Part shown: positions 1 through 6,261 of the stretch, one piece after another
How positions within the stretch are numbered: the first letter of the stretch is position 1
Layout: each line of letters begins with the position of its first letter
NCBI GenBank assembly: GCA_937892155.1
Contig: CALAUG010000003.1
Span: forward strand, 1-6,701
Length of the DNA stretch: 6,701 nucleotides
From: an uncultured Bacteroidales bacterium
Lineage (GTDB): Bacteria; Bacteroidota; Bacteroidia; Bacteroidales; UBA1715
Direction: 5' to 3'
Program-made: the position numbers and the translations under genes
Notes under the pieces: generated by a model
What the model saw: the letters and a program-made list of their open reading frames with translations, nothing else
The model's database searches: none
What the model was told of the DNA's origin: nothing

Positions 1-437
1 TGAACCAGAACAAGAAAGGCGGCGACTACCACGGCACGAAGCTCCGCAACCGCGAACACGAGATTCTCTTTATGGACTTGCGCCAGTGGAACGAAAACCC
101 GGTGAAGAACGAACAGAAGAAGAAGGTGCGTTTGCTGCCCGAGCAGATAGAGCGTGCCGCCGACATTTACCACACTTGGCAAGGCGAAGGTACCGATGGC
201 GCGGCTTACGCTGTGCCGGAACTCTACCGCAGCGTGGGCATCAGCGAAATTGAAAGCAAGAACTGGACGCTCACGCCCAGCAAGTATATCGAGTTCATCG
301 ACCACGACTTGGACATTGACTATCCGGCAGAGATGGCACGCATACAGAACGAAATGAAACAGATTATGGCTGCCGAAAAACAGTCACAGAAAATGCTCGA
401 AGAGGCATTCAGGGGAATTGGCTATGGCATTGAGTAA
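1..437 (+). CDS. hsdM: Type I restriction-modification system modification (N6-adenine methyltransferase) subunit HsdM, C-terminal fragment
   Basis: This is the 3' end of a gene that starts left of the window. The frame is open from base 3 and ends with TAA at 435-437, giving about 144 visible residues. HsdM transfers a methyl group from S-adenosylmethionine to adenine within the target chosen by HsdS, and works in an M2S trimer and in the R2M2S restriction complex. The catalytic NPPF and SAM-binding motifs lie upstream and cannot be seen. What identifies it is the typical C-terminal segment: a strand reading EILFMDLRQW (the counterpart of the usual LFIDAR), then an I-x-R-x-A-D-I-Y-H-T-W-Q-G-E segment, then an SKNWTLTPSKYIEF motif. 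The end is a charged helix rich in E, K, Q and M that closes with GIGYGIE; in this family such a helix is a coiled coil contacting HsdS. Base composition is moderate to high in GC, like hsdR at the other end. The family call is firm; the type I subfamily cannot be set from this part. Confidence 0.9.
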   Translation, partial: NQNKKGGDYHGTKLRNREHEILFMDLRQWNENPVKNEQKKKVRLLPEQIERAADIYHTWQGEGTDGAAYAVPELYRSVGISEIESKNWTLTPSKYIEFIDHDLDIDYPAEMARIQNEMKQIMAAEKQSQKMLEEAFRGIGYGIE

Positions 438-442
438 TTTGG

Positions 443-450
443 TATCTTTG
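443..450 (+). promoter_or_regulatory. Possible Bacteroidales-type promoter -7 element upstream of the YhcG-like gene
   Basis: The bases TATCTTTG fit the Bacteroidales -7 consensus TAnnTTTG and lie in the 24-base gap between hsdM and the next gene. A weak -33 partner (TTGG at 418-421, against the consensus TTTG) sits 21 bases upstream, inside the end of hsdM. If used, transcription would start around 455-458, leaving a very short leader before the ATG at 462, or about 20 bases before the alternative ATG at 477. The match is short and another TAnnTTTG string occurs by chance inside a downstream gene (near 5727), so this is only suggestive. Confidence 0.35.
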
Positions 451-461
451 CAAATTCATTA

Positions 462-1508
462 ATGACAAAAACGACTATGGAACCGAATAACGAAATTGTA
501 AAAACAGACAGCAATATTCCCTCGCATCAGTTCAACGAAGTGCTGGAAATGATTAAGGCAGCGAAGCAAAAGGTTTTTGCTGCCGTCAACACGTCATTGA
601 TAGACCTCTATTGGCAAATAGGTTGCTACATAAGCCAGCAAGTAGAAAAATCTGGCTGGGGCAAGTCGGTGGTGGAGGAACTGGCCGATTACATACGTAC
701 TCAGGAGCCAAGTTCCGAAGGTTTCTCCAAACAAAACCTATGGCGTATGAAACAGTTTTACGAGACCTATAAAGATGCCGATGAAAAACTCTCAGCACTG
801 CTGAGAGAAATTAGCTGGACCAATAATTTAATGATAATGAGCTGTGCTAAATCGTTGCCCGAGAGGGTGTTCTATATGAATTTATGCAAGAGAGAGAGAT
901 TGTCATCGCGACAGTTGGAACGGCAGATTGACAGTGCTTTATTTGAACGTAGTCAACTTTCGCGGCCAAAACTCTCACCACTGCTGAGAGAAATTGAACC
1001 AAAGGCAGAAAGCATTTTCCGCGACCACTACGTGATGGAGTTTGTGGGCGAACAAAACGGCAAGCCTGAAAACACGTTCCGCAAAACTTTGATAGCCAGG
1101 ATGCGTGATTTCATTCTCGAACTCGGAAAGGATTTCATCCATATTAAAGACGAATTTCATTTGCAGGTGGGGAACAGCGATTTTCGCATCGACTTGCTTT
1201 TCTACCATAGGGAACTGCAATGTTTGGTGGCTTTTGAACTGAAAACAGAGAAGTTTAAGCCCGAACATTTGGGACAGCTCAACTTCTATCTCGAAGCACT
1301 CGACCGCGATGTGAAGAAGCCCCATGAAAATCCCAGTATTGGGGTGCTGCTTTGCAAGAGCAAAGACGACGAAGTGGTGGAGTATGCACTTAGCCGCAGC
1401 CTTTCGCCAACCTTGGTGGCCGAATACGAACTGAAACTGCCTGACAAGGCCTTGCTGCAACGCAAAATGCAGGAATTGGCAGACCTGATAGACGACGAAC
1501 AAGATTAA
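462..1508 (+). CDS. YhcG/DUF1016-family PDDEXK nuclease domain protein associated with the type I R-M locus
   Basis: The 348-residue protein has the two-part layout of the DUF1016/YhcG family. An N-terminal helical domain (about residues 22-190) contains the family segments YWQIGCYI (50-57), GFSKQNLWRMKQFYETY (87-103) and LREISWTNNLMIMS (114-127). A C-terminal PDDEXK nuclease domain (about 200-330) follows. Visible catalytic candidates are D244 in FRIDLLFY, E259 and K261 in AFELK, and Q272 in EHLGQLNFYLEAL, so the active site looks intact. The family is found beside or inside type I R-M operons, especially in Bacteroidetes; its biochemical role there is not settled, and an accessory DNA-cleaving or DNA-processing role is an inference. 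The start at 462 is 24 bases after hsdM; an in-frame ATG at 477 is an alternative, and neither has a strong ribosome binding site. The TAA lies 12 bases before hsdS, suggesting co-transcription. The heptad KLSxLLREI occurs twice (109-117 and 170-178), each time encoded by a near-identical 28-base repeat. Confidence 0.88.
   Translation: MTKTTMEPNNEIVKTDSNIPSHQFNEVLEMIKAAKQKVFAAVNTSLIDLYWQIGCYISQQVEKSGWGKSVVEELADYIRTQEPSSEGFSKQNLWRMKQFYETYKDADEKLSALLREISWTNNLMIMSCAKSLPERVFYMNLCKRERLSSRQLERQIDSALFERSQLSRPKLSPLLREIEPKAESIFRDHYVMEFVGEQNGKPENTFRKTLIARMRDFILELGKDFIHIKDEFHLQVGNSDFRIDLLFYHRELQCLVAFELKTEKFKPEHLGQLNFYLEALDRDVKKPHENPSIGVLLCKSKDDEVVEYALSRSLSPTLVAEYELKLPDKALLQRKMQELADLIDDEQD
785..812 (+). 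repeat. 28-base direct repeat, copy 1, containing a perfect 19-base palindrome
   Basis: This copy matches 968-995 at 27 of 28 positions. It lies in the same reading frame, exactly 183 bases (61 codons) upstream, and encodes KLSALLREI. Its core at 789-807 is a perfect inverted repeat: nine bases (CTCTCAGCA), one central C, then the reverse complement (TGCTGAGAG). It is coding sequence, and both peptide positions resemble conserved family motifs, so part of the likeness may come from protein constraint. Confidence 0.85.
968..995 (+). repeat. 28-base direct repeat, copy 2, with an imperfect palindrome
   Basis: Second copy of the repeat at 785-812. The only difference is C at 978 in place of G, which changes alanine 112 of copy 1 to proline 173 here and breaks one pair of the inverted repeat (972-990). 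It encodes KLSPLLREI in the same frame of the YhcG-like gene. Confidence 0.85.
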
Positions 1509-1520
1509 CACTTCAGAACT

Positions 1521-2633
1521 ATGACATTGAAGAAATACAAATTGGGCGAGCTGATACAACTCGAAGACGAAAGAAATTCCCCAGGCCTTTATTCCATAGA
1601 TGATGTGAAAGGAATTTCTATCCAGAAGATATTTATTGAAACAAGGGCAGATATGCAAGGTGTATCGCTCACTCCGTATATCCTCGTAAAACCTGATTTC
1701 TTCGCCTATGTTACTGTCACTTCAAGAAATGGTGAAAAAATAACATTGGCTCATAACACAACTGAAAACACGTATATTGTTTCGTCATCCTATGTGGTTT
1801 TCAGTATCAAAAGAAACGACCTGCTTCTTTCTGATTATTTGTTCATGTACTTCAATCGTCCGGAATTTGACAGGTATTCGAGGTTCAATTCGTGGGGTTC
1901 TGCTCGTGAGACTTTCAGTTGGGAAGATTTTTGCGACATTGAAATCGACCTTCCTTCGCTCGACATCCAGCAGAAGTACGTGGACGTATATAACGCGATG
2001 TTGGCCAACCAGCAGACTTACGAGCGCGGCCTGGAGGATTTGAAACTCGTGTGCGACGGGTATATCGAGGATTTGAGAAGGAAAATGCCTTGTGAGAAGA
2101 TTGGAGGGTATGTGCATCCGTACAACGTTAAAAATACAGAAGGCGAAATTACATTGGAGCAAGGAATAAATATTGAGAAGAAATTTATTACTCCACAAAG
2201 ATCAAATGATAATTTTTACGGAAGAAAAATCGTTAGGACAGGACATATAGCTTATTGCACACAATTGAACAATAACAATGTTGCTGTCGCATTAAGAACC
2301 GGACCAGATTGCATTGTTTCGGGAGTCTATGATGTAATAGAATTAAACGACAAATGTAATCTTATGCCCGAATACCTGATGTTATGGCTCGTCCGTTCTG
2401 AATTCGGACGTTTCGTTTATTGGGCTTCTCAGGGAACATCGTATGAATTCCTAACCTATGAAAATTTAGCAAATTACGAAATCCCCATTCCCGACATTGA
2501 AATTCAGAAATCCATCGTAAACATTTACAACTGCTACATCGAGCGCAAACGCATCAACGAGCAGTTGAAAGCGCAGATTAAGGACATTTGTCCGATATTG
2601 GTAAAAGGGAGTATTGAGGAAGGGAGAAAGTGA
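1521..2633 (+). CDS. hsdS: Type I restriction-modification system specificity subunit HsdS
   Basis: HsdS reads the two halves of the bipartite DNA target and anchors HsdM and HsdR. The 370-residue product shows the two-repeat build of the family. Target-recognition domain 1 covers about residues 1-140, a central conserved helix 141-195, recognition domain 2 about 196-318, and a C-terminal conserved helix 319-365. The halves align with an offset of 179 residues: R113-x-EFDRY with R292-x-EFGRF, and IDLPSLDIQQKYVDVYNA with IPIPDIEIQKSIVNIYNC. The length is slightly short of the ~400-450 residues of many HsdS proteins, but both halves are present, so it looks complete. The gene begins 12 bases after the YhcG-like gene, at the only suitable ATG, with a weak ribosome binding site. 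GC content jumps inside the gene (about 55% at 1981-2040, about 23% at 2161-2220), as expected if recognition domains were exchanged between fixed helices. The target sequence cannot be predicted from the protein alone. Confidence 0.92.
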   Translation: MTLKKYKLGELIQLEDERNSPGLYSIDDVKGISIQKIFIETRADMQGVSLTPYILVKPDFFAYVTVTSRNGEKITLAHNTTENTYIVSSSYVVFSIKRNDLLLSDYLFMYFNRPEFDRYSRFNSWGSARETFSWEDFCDIEIDLPSLDIQQKYVDVYNAMLANQQTYERGLEDLKLVCDGYIEDLRRKMPCEKIGGYVHPYNVKNTEGEITLEQGINIEKKFITPQRSNDNFYGRKIVRTGHIAYCTQLNNNNVAVALRTGPDCIVSGVYDVIELNDKCNLMPEYLMLWLVRSEFGRFVYWASQGTSYEFLTYENLANYEIPIPDIEIQKSIVNIYNCYIERKRINEQLKAQIKDICPILVKGSIEEGRK

Positions 2634-2701
2634 AAAGAGAATAGTTTGTCCGGTGCTGGTGTGGCGGGCGAAGTGAAAGAAAAAGAAAGGAAATTAAAAT
2701 T
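2634..2701 (+). other. 68-base intergenic gap between hsdS and the DUF262 pair, with a possible coding remnant
   Basis: This is the only sizeable gap in the window. Its middle (about 2649-2672) is GC-rich, unlike the AT-rich gene that follows. The hsdS frame stays open after its TGA for 23 codons, to a TGA at 2703-2705, and would read KENSLSGAGVAGEV followed by a lysine- and glutamate-rich tail. It could be the scar of an older hsdS tail or of an hsdS-hsdR junction, or be meaningless. No terminator hairpin and no TAnnTTTG promoter element is seen. Confidence 0.5.
2686..2691 (+). promoter_or_regulatory. Ribosome binding site of the first DUF262 gene
   Basis: AAAGGA lies 10 bases before the ATG at 2702, in a purine-rich stretch. 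It is the clearest Shine-Dalgarno-like site in the window and supports the 2702 start. It also suggests that this gene is translated independently rather than by coupling to hsdS. Confidence 0.6.
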
Positions 2702-4225
2702 ATGACAAAAAATAATCTAACTTTAGCTGTCACTACAATCGGTGATTTGTTATTGAATAAAAAAATATCAAGGACTCACGATAATAGCAAAATCGAGGAC
2801 ATCAATCTTTGTGTTCCGGATTATCAGCGTCCCTATAAATGGACTGCCAGAAATGCCATCCAACTTTTGGATGATATCATAGAAGCGAAGAATGCCAATA
2901 AAGAAATCTATCGTGTAGGAACTTTGATTCTTCATAAAGACATAGAGAAAGACGAAAATGGAAAAGATACAATCAAATACAACATTGTAGATGGCCAGCA
3001 GAGAACCATCACTTTTTCCCTTTTGCTTTATGCCCTTTATGAAAATGAACAAGAATTGGAAAAGAAAAAAATCGGTTTTTTGTCACAACAAGTCTTTGAT
3101 AACGAATATACAAAGTTCAATATTCCAAATAATTTGAATGCTTTTCGTCGCAGAGTAGGGACTCGAAACGTACAAGACGATTCAAATACCGATTTCAACC
3201 GTGGAATGAAACAGCTTCGCAAATACATTGAAGAACAGTGTGAACTAATTGTTGTTATTACAGATAATATATCAGAAGCTTTTCAATTTTTTGATTCACA
3301 AAATGCCAGAGGAAAATCTCTTTATCCTCATGACCTTCTTAAAGCATACCATCTTCGCGAAATGGCAGATATGGATGAACTTGTTACCGAAAAAACAGTT
3401 AAAGAATGGGAAGCAATTTCGCAGAAAGATCTGGCAGGTTTCTTTGGAAATTACATATACAGAATAAAAGAATGGATTAATGGAAATTGGGCGGATTCTT
3501 TGAATGAATACAATATCTATAAGTTCAAAGGAATTACTAAAGCAACACGTTCGCCCTATGCACAATTTTACAAAAGTGCATTTTCCTATGCCGAAATGGT
3601 AAATAATTCTGCAATGCCCTTTGTATCAGGAACAAGGGAAGTGAATGCATTTCAATTGAACACCCCCATTATTGCAGGAAAACCATTCTTTGATTACACC
3701 AAACATTATTATGCGATTCTGAAAGATATTCAGGACAACAGCAAATATGAAGGTTTTTATATCAAAGGCAATCAAATTGTAAGAACATTAGATCGATATT
3801 ATAAAAACGGAACTGGTAATAGAATTGCCAGATTGCTTTTCGATACTGCGTTACTCCTTTATGTAGACCGTTTTTGTTCTGCGACATATCCTGACAAAAC
3901 TGACATCGAACTATTTGAACAATTTGTGGTATTTGCTTTTGTATGGGCATATTCATTAAGACTTCAATATGAAAAGCTTGGCTGGAACTCAGCGCAAAAC
4001 TATATACTTGGCACTGGAATATCTTCAAAGATAAATTCTATGAATATTTATCGTCAAATAATTGAATCTGACACACCTTTAGCATTACTAAGTACTATGG
4101 CGGATAAAATCATTCCAATCCTCGATACCACTGATGATATTGATGCTACCGATGAGAAAAAGTATGGTCCTGAAGACTGGGCTTATACGGATTACCGTCA
4201 TTTTTTTAAAGTTAACAATTTTTAG
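2702..4225 (+). CDS. DUF262 domain protein (GmrS-like), without a DUF1524 nuclease domain
   Basis: The 507-residue product carries the DUF262 signature in order: VPDYQRPYKW (38-47), RVGTLIL (71-77), the nucleotide-site motif IVDGQQRTIT (95-104) and the NARGKSLYPHDLLKAYHL segment (201-218). DUF262 is the N-terminal domain of GmrSD type IV restriction enzymes, a ParB/sulfiredoxin-like fold in which the DGQQR loop is linked to nucleotide binding and hydrolysis. The remaining ~290 residues are mostly helical in appearance. I see no EH-x-x-PQ or GN-x-x-L motif of DUF1524, so this protein probably cannot cut DNA by that route alone. It is followed after 11 bases by a second DUF262 gene that does have DUF1524, so the pair may act as partners or as sensor and effector; that is inference. 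The gene is AT-rich (about 30% GC at 3721-3780) compared with hsdM and hsdR. DUF262 proteins linked to type I loci have been described elsewhere (for example as RloF in Campylobacter, from memory), but I do not assign that name here. Confidence 0.87.
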   Translation: MTKNNLTLAVTTIGDLLLNKKISRTHDNSKIEDINLCVPDYQRPYKWTARNAIQLLDDIIEAKNANKEIYRVGTLILHKDIEKDENGKDTIKYNIVDGQQRTITFSLLLYALYENEQELEKKKIGFLSQQVFDNEYTKFNIPNNLNAFRRRVGTRNVQDDSNTDFNRGMKQLRKYIEEQCELIVVITDNISEAFQFFDSQNARGKSLYPHDLLKAYHLREMADMDELVTEKTVKEWEAISQKDLAGFFGNYIYRIKEWINGNWADSLNEYNIYKFKGITKATRSPYAQFYKSAFSYAEMVNNSAMPFVSGTREVNAFQLNTPIIAGKPFFDYTKHYYAILKDIQDNSKYEGFYIKGNQIVRTLDRYYKNGTGNRIARLLFDTALLLYVDRFCSATYPDKTDIELFEQFVVFAFVWAYSLRLQYEKLGWNSAQNYILGTGISSKINSMNIYRQIIESDTPLALLSTMADKIIPILDTTDDIDATDEKKYGPEDWAYTDYRHFFKVNNF

Positions 4226-4236
4226 ATAGAAATAAT

Positions 4237-6261
4237 ATGAAGGATACAAGTTTACCTCTCGAAGAGGTTTCGATTGACCATATCTATTTTAAAGGAAATT
4301 TTACGTATCAAATTCCTATTTATCAAAGAAATTACGCTTGGGAAGATACTGAAATCAATGCTTTGATAAAAGATGTCTGGGACTCCTATGAAAAGAATCC
4401 AAAATCTGTTTATTACATTGGTACTCTGGTTACGTACAAACGAAACGAGAATCTTTTTGAAGTAATAGATGGTCAGCAACGTCTTACAACAATCAATTTG
4501 ATTTTAAAAGCATTGGGAATTTATCCTACAAACAAACTTACGTATTCGTCACGACCTATCTCAAAAAACACAATTGAGAAACTTCCAAATCTCCCTGAAA
4601 TCTACGATGAAGGTATTAAGAATGGTTTTTCTTATGCGCAAAATGCGATTGATCTTATTGTAGGGAAAGACAAAATAGAAACTTTTAAGCATTACTTTTT
4701 GAATAATGTAAGAATTATTCATTACAAAGTTCCTAAAGATGTAGATTTGAATCATTACTTTGAAGTAATGAACTCGCGCGGTGAACAGCTCGAAAAGCAT
4801 GAGATTGTAAAGGCTCGTTTAGCAGAAGAATTAAATGGTGATGAACTTACTACATTCAGTATGATATGGGAAGCTTGTAGTGATATGAACCGCTATATTC
4901 AGCAGAAATATCCGAATAAAGCATTATTTGGGGACGATTTAAGTGAATTTAAAAACATTGATGCTTTCAACGTTAAATACGAAACTCCTGAAAACAATTA
5001 CATTCCAATCATGGATTTGCTTAGTGAAAAAACTCTAAAGCAACCTGGAGATGCTAAAAAAGAAAAGCAAGATAGTTTTCAATCAATTATCGATTTTCCA
5101 AACTTTCTGCTTATTGTTTTGAAATTAACTCTTGTTCTTAGAAATGACGACTTTGATAGAGATAAATTCACACTTGATGATAAAGAGCTTATCGAAGAGT
5201 TCAATCTATTGCCAACAACAGAAGAAAACGCAAACCTCTTTATTCATAATCTGGTAAAAGCAAAATATTTTCTTGATAATTATATTGTCCATCATGTGAA
5301 TTCAGAAAAGGAACATTCTGGAGATAATCCTTGGGAACTTGAATATTATCATGTTGATGGAAATAATCGACAACCTAAGAATTTAAGCGATGACCCCAAA
5401 ACTCAAGATGAATTAGTTCATTTGCTTTCATTGCTTGAAGTTACATTTACTGCCAAACAAAGAAAAAATTATCTTTTCTATTGTTTGTTGTATTTGTTCA
5501 AGAACGGTTACAACAATATACCTAACTATTTGGATTTTGTCCGAAAACTCGTTCATAAGATGTTCTATGACGTTTATTTGAATCCAAATAACTTGAATGA
5601 AGCAAACAATCTTCCAAAGCCAAATGCTTTTGATAAAGAAATCCTCAATGGTCAAAATTTGAATCTTGAAATTATAAATAAAAATCCTGATTTTTCAAGC
5701 ATTTATAAAGATGGTTCAATGAATATACCTTTGTTTGTGTTCAATTATACAGATTACAAACTTTGGATGAAATATGCAAATGAATTGAGAGGTAATAAAA
5801 CTAAAAAAGGGGATGAAAAGCGAGTTAAGTTCTTTGAAGAATTAGGTTGCTCTGATTTTGATTTGGACCCATTCATAAGTTTTTATTTTTCGAGAACAAG
5901 AAAAAGTCTTGAACATTTCTATCCTCAAGCAAAAGCCGGAGAAGAAGAGAAACTATCTGATATTGAAATCAACCGTTTCGGAAATTTTGCGATGATTAGC
6001 GCTGATGCCAATAGTTCTGGATCAAATTGGGATCCGAAAACTAAATTGGATCATTATACAGATGGAAAATCTGACCCTGTCGGGGTAGCTTCTTTGAAAT
6101 TTAAAATCATGATGCAGACCTGTGCTGATAATGATTTTAAAATGCAAGCAGGTAAACTTGATCGGGAAAAAGGCTTTGAGTGGACTATTGATGATATGAA
6201 GCAACATCAAGAAAAAATGTTAACAATACTTTGGAATGATGACTACGCTCACCAATTATAA
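4237..6261 (+). CDS. DUF262-DUF1524 fusion protein, GmrSD-type (type IV, modification-dependent) restriction endonuclease
   Basis: The 674-residue product joins both halves of a GmrSD enzyme. The DUF262 part shows IPIYQRNYAW (26-35), YIGTLVTY (60-67), VIDGQQRLTT (76-85) and FEVMNSRGEQLEKHEIVKARL, starting at 175. A long helical middle (about 200-540) has no motif I recognise. The C-terminal DUF1524 domain, a His-Me finger (HNH) nuclease, shows SLEHFYPQ (557-564, H560 the likely catalytic histidine), RFGNFAMIS (580-588, N583) and SGSNWDPKTK (594-603). Key residues are present, so the enzyme looks intact. Family members cleave modified phage DNA, such as glucosylated hydroxymethylcytosine DNA for GmrSD or phosphorothioate-linked targets for SspE; the specificity here is unknown. 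The ATG at 4237 follows the previous stop by 11 bases, without a strong ribosome binding site, so translation may be coupled. The 3' end overlaps the start of hsdR by 23 bases. AT content is very high (about 25% GC at 5641-5700). Confidence 0.88.
   Translation: MKDTSLPLEEVSIDHIYFKGNFTYQIPIYQRNYAWEDTEINALIKDVWDSYEKNPKSVYYIGTLVTYKRNENLFEVIDGQQRLTTINLILKALGIYPTNKLTYSSRPISKNTIEKLPNLPEIYDEGIKNGFSYAQNAIDLIVGKDKIETFKHYFLNNVRIIHYKVPKDVDLNHYFEVMNSRGEQLEKHEIVKARLAEELNGDELTTFSMIWEACSDMNRYIQQKYPNKALFGDDLSEFKNIDAFNVKYETPENNYIPIMDLLSEKTLKQPGDAKKEKQDSFQSIIDFPNFLLIVLKLTLVLRNDDFDRDKFTLDDKELIEEFNLLPTTEENANLFIHNLVKAKYFLDNYIVHHVNSEKEHSGDNPWELEYYHVDGNNRQPKNLSDDPKTQDELVHLLSLLEVTFTAKQRKNYLFYCLLYLFKNGYNNIPNYLDFVRKLVHKMFYDVYLNPNNLNEANNLPKPNAFDKEILNGQNLNLEIINKNPDFSSIYKDGSMNIPLFVFNYTDYKLWMKYANELRGNKTKKGDEKRVKFFEELGCSDFDLDPFISFYFSRTRKSLEHFYPQAKAGEEEKLSDIEINRFGNFAMISADANSSGSNWDPKTKLDHYTDGKSDPVGVASLKFKIMMQTCADNDFKMQAGKLDREKGFEWTIDDMKQHQEKMLTILWNDDYAHQL

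Noticed and set aside
789..807. The perfect palindrome as a transcription terminator.
   Set aside because: It sits in the middle of an intact gene, has only a one-base loop and is not followed by a T run.
975..1658. Long open frame on the minus strand (227 codons).
   Set aside because: It lies almost entirely opposite the well-supported YhcG-like gene and extends into hsdS; its translation has no recognisable motif and looks like an antisense shadow.
1521..2633. hsdS inversion (shufflon) system.
   Set aside because: No second or silent hsdS, no long inverted repeats and no site-specific recombinase are visible in this window; such parts could lie outside it.
2759..2765. Runs of seven A (2759-2765 and 3065-3071) and seven T (4201-4207) in the first DUF262 gene as phase-variation tracts.
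   Set aside because: Seven-base A/T runs are expected by chance in a gene this AT-rich, and no longer tract or tandem repeat is present.
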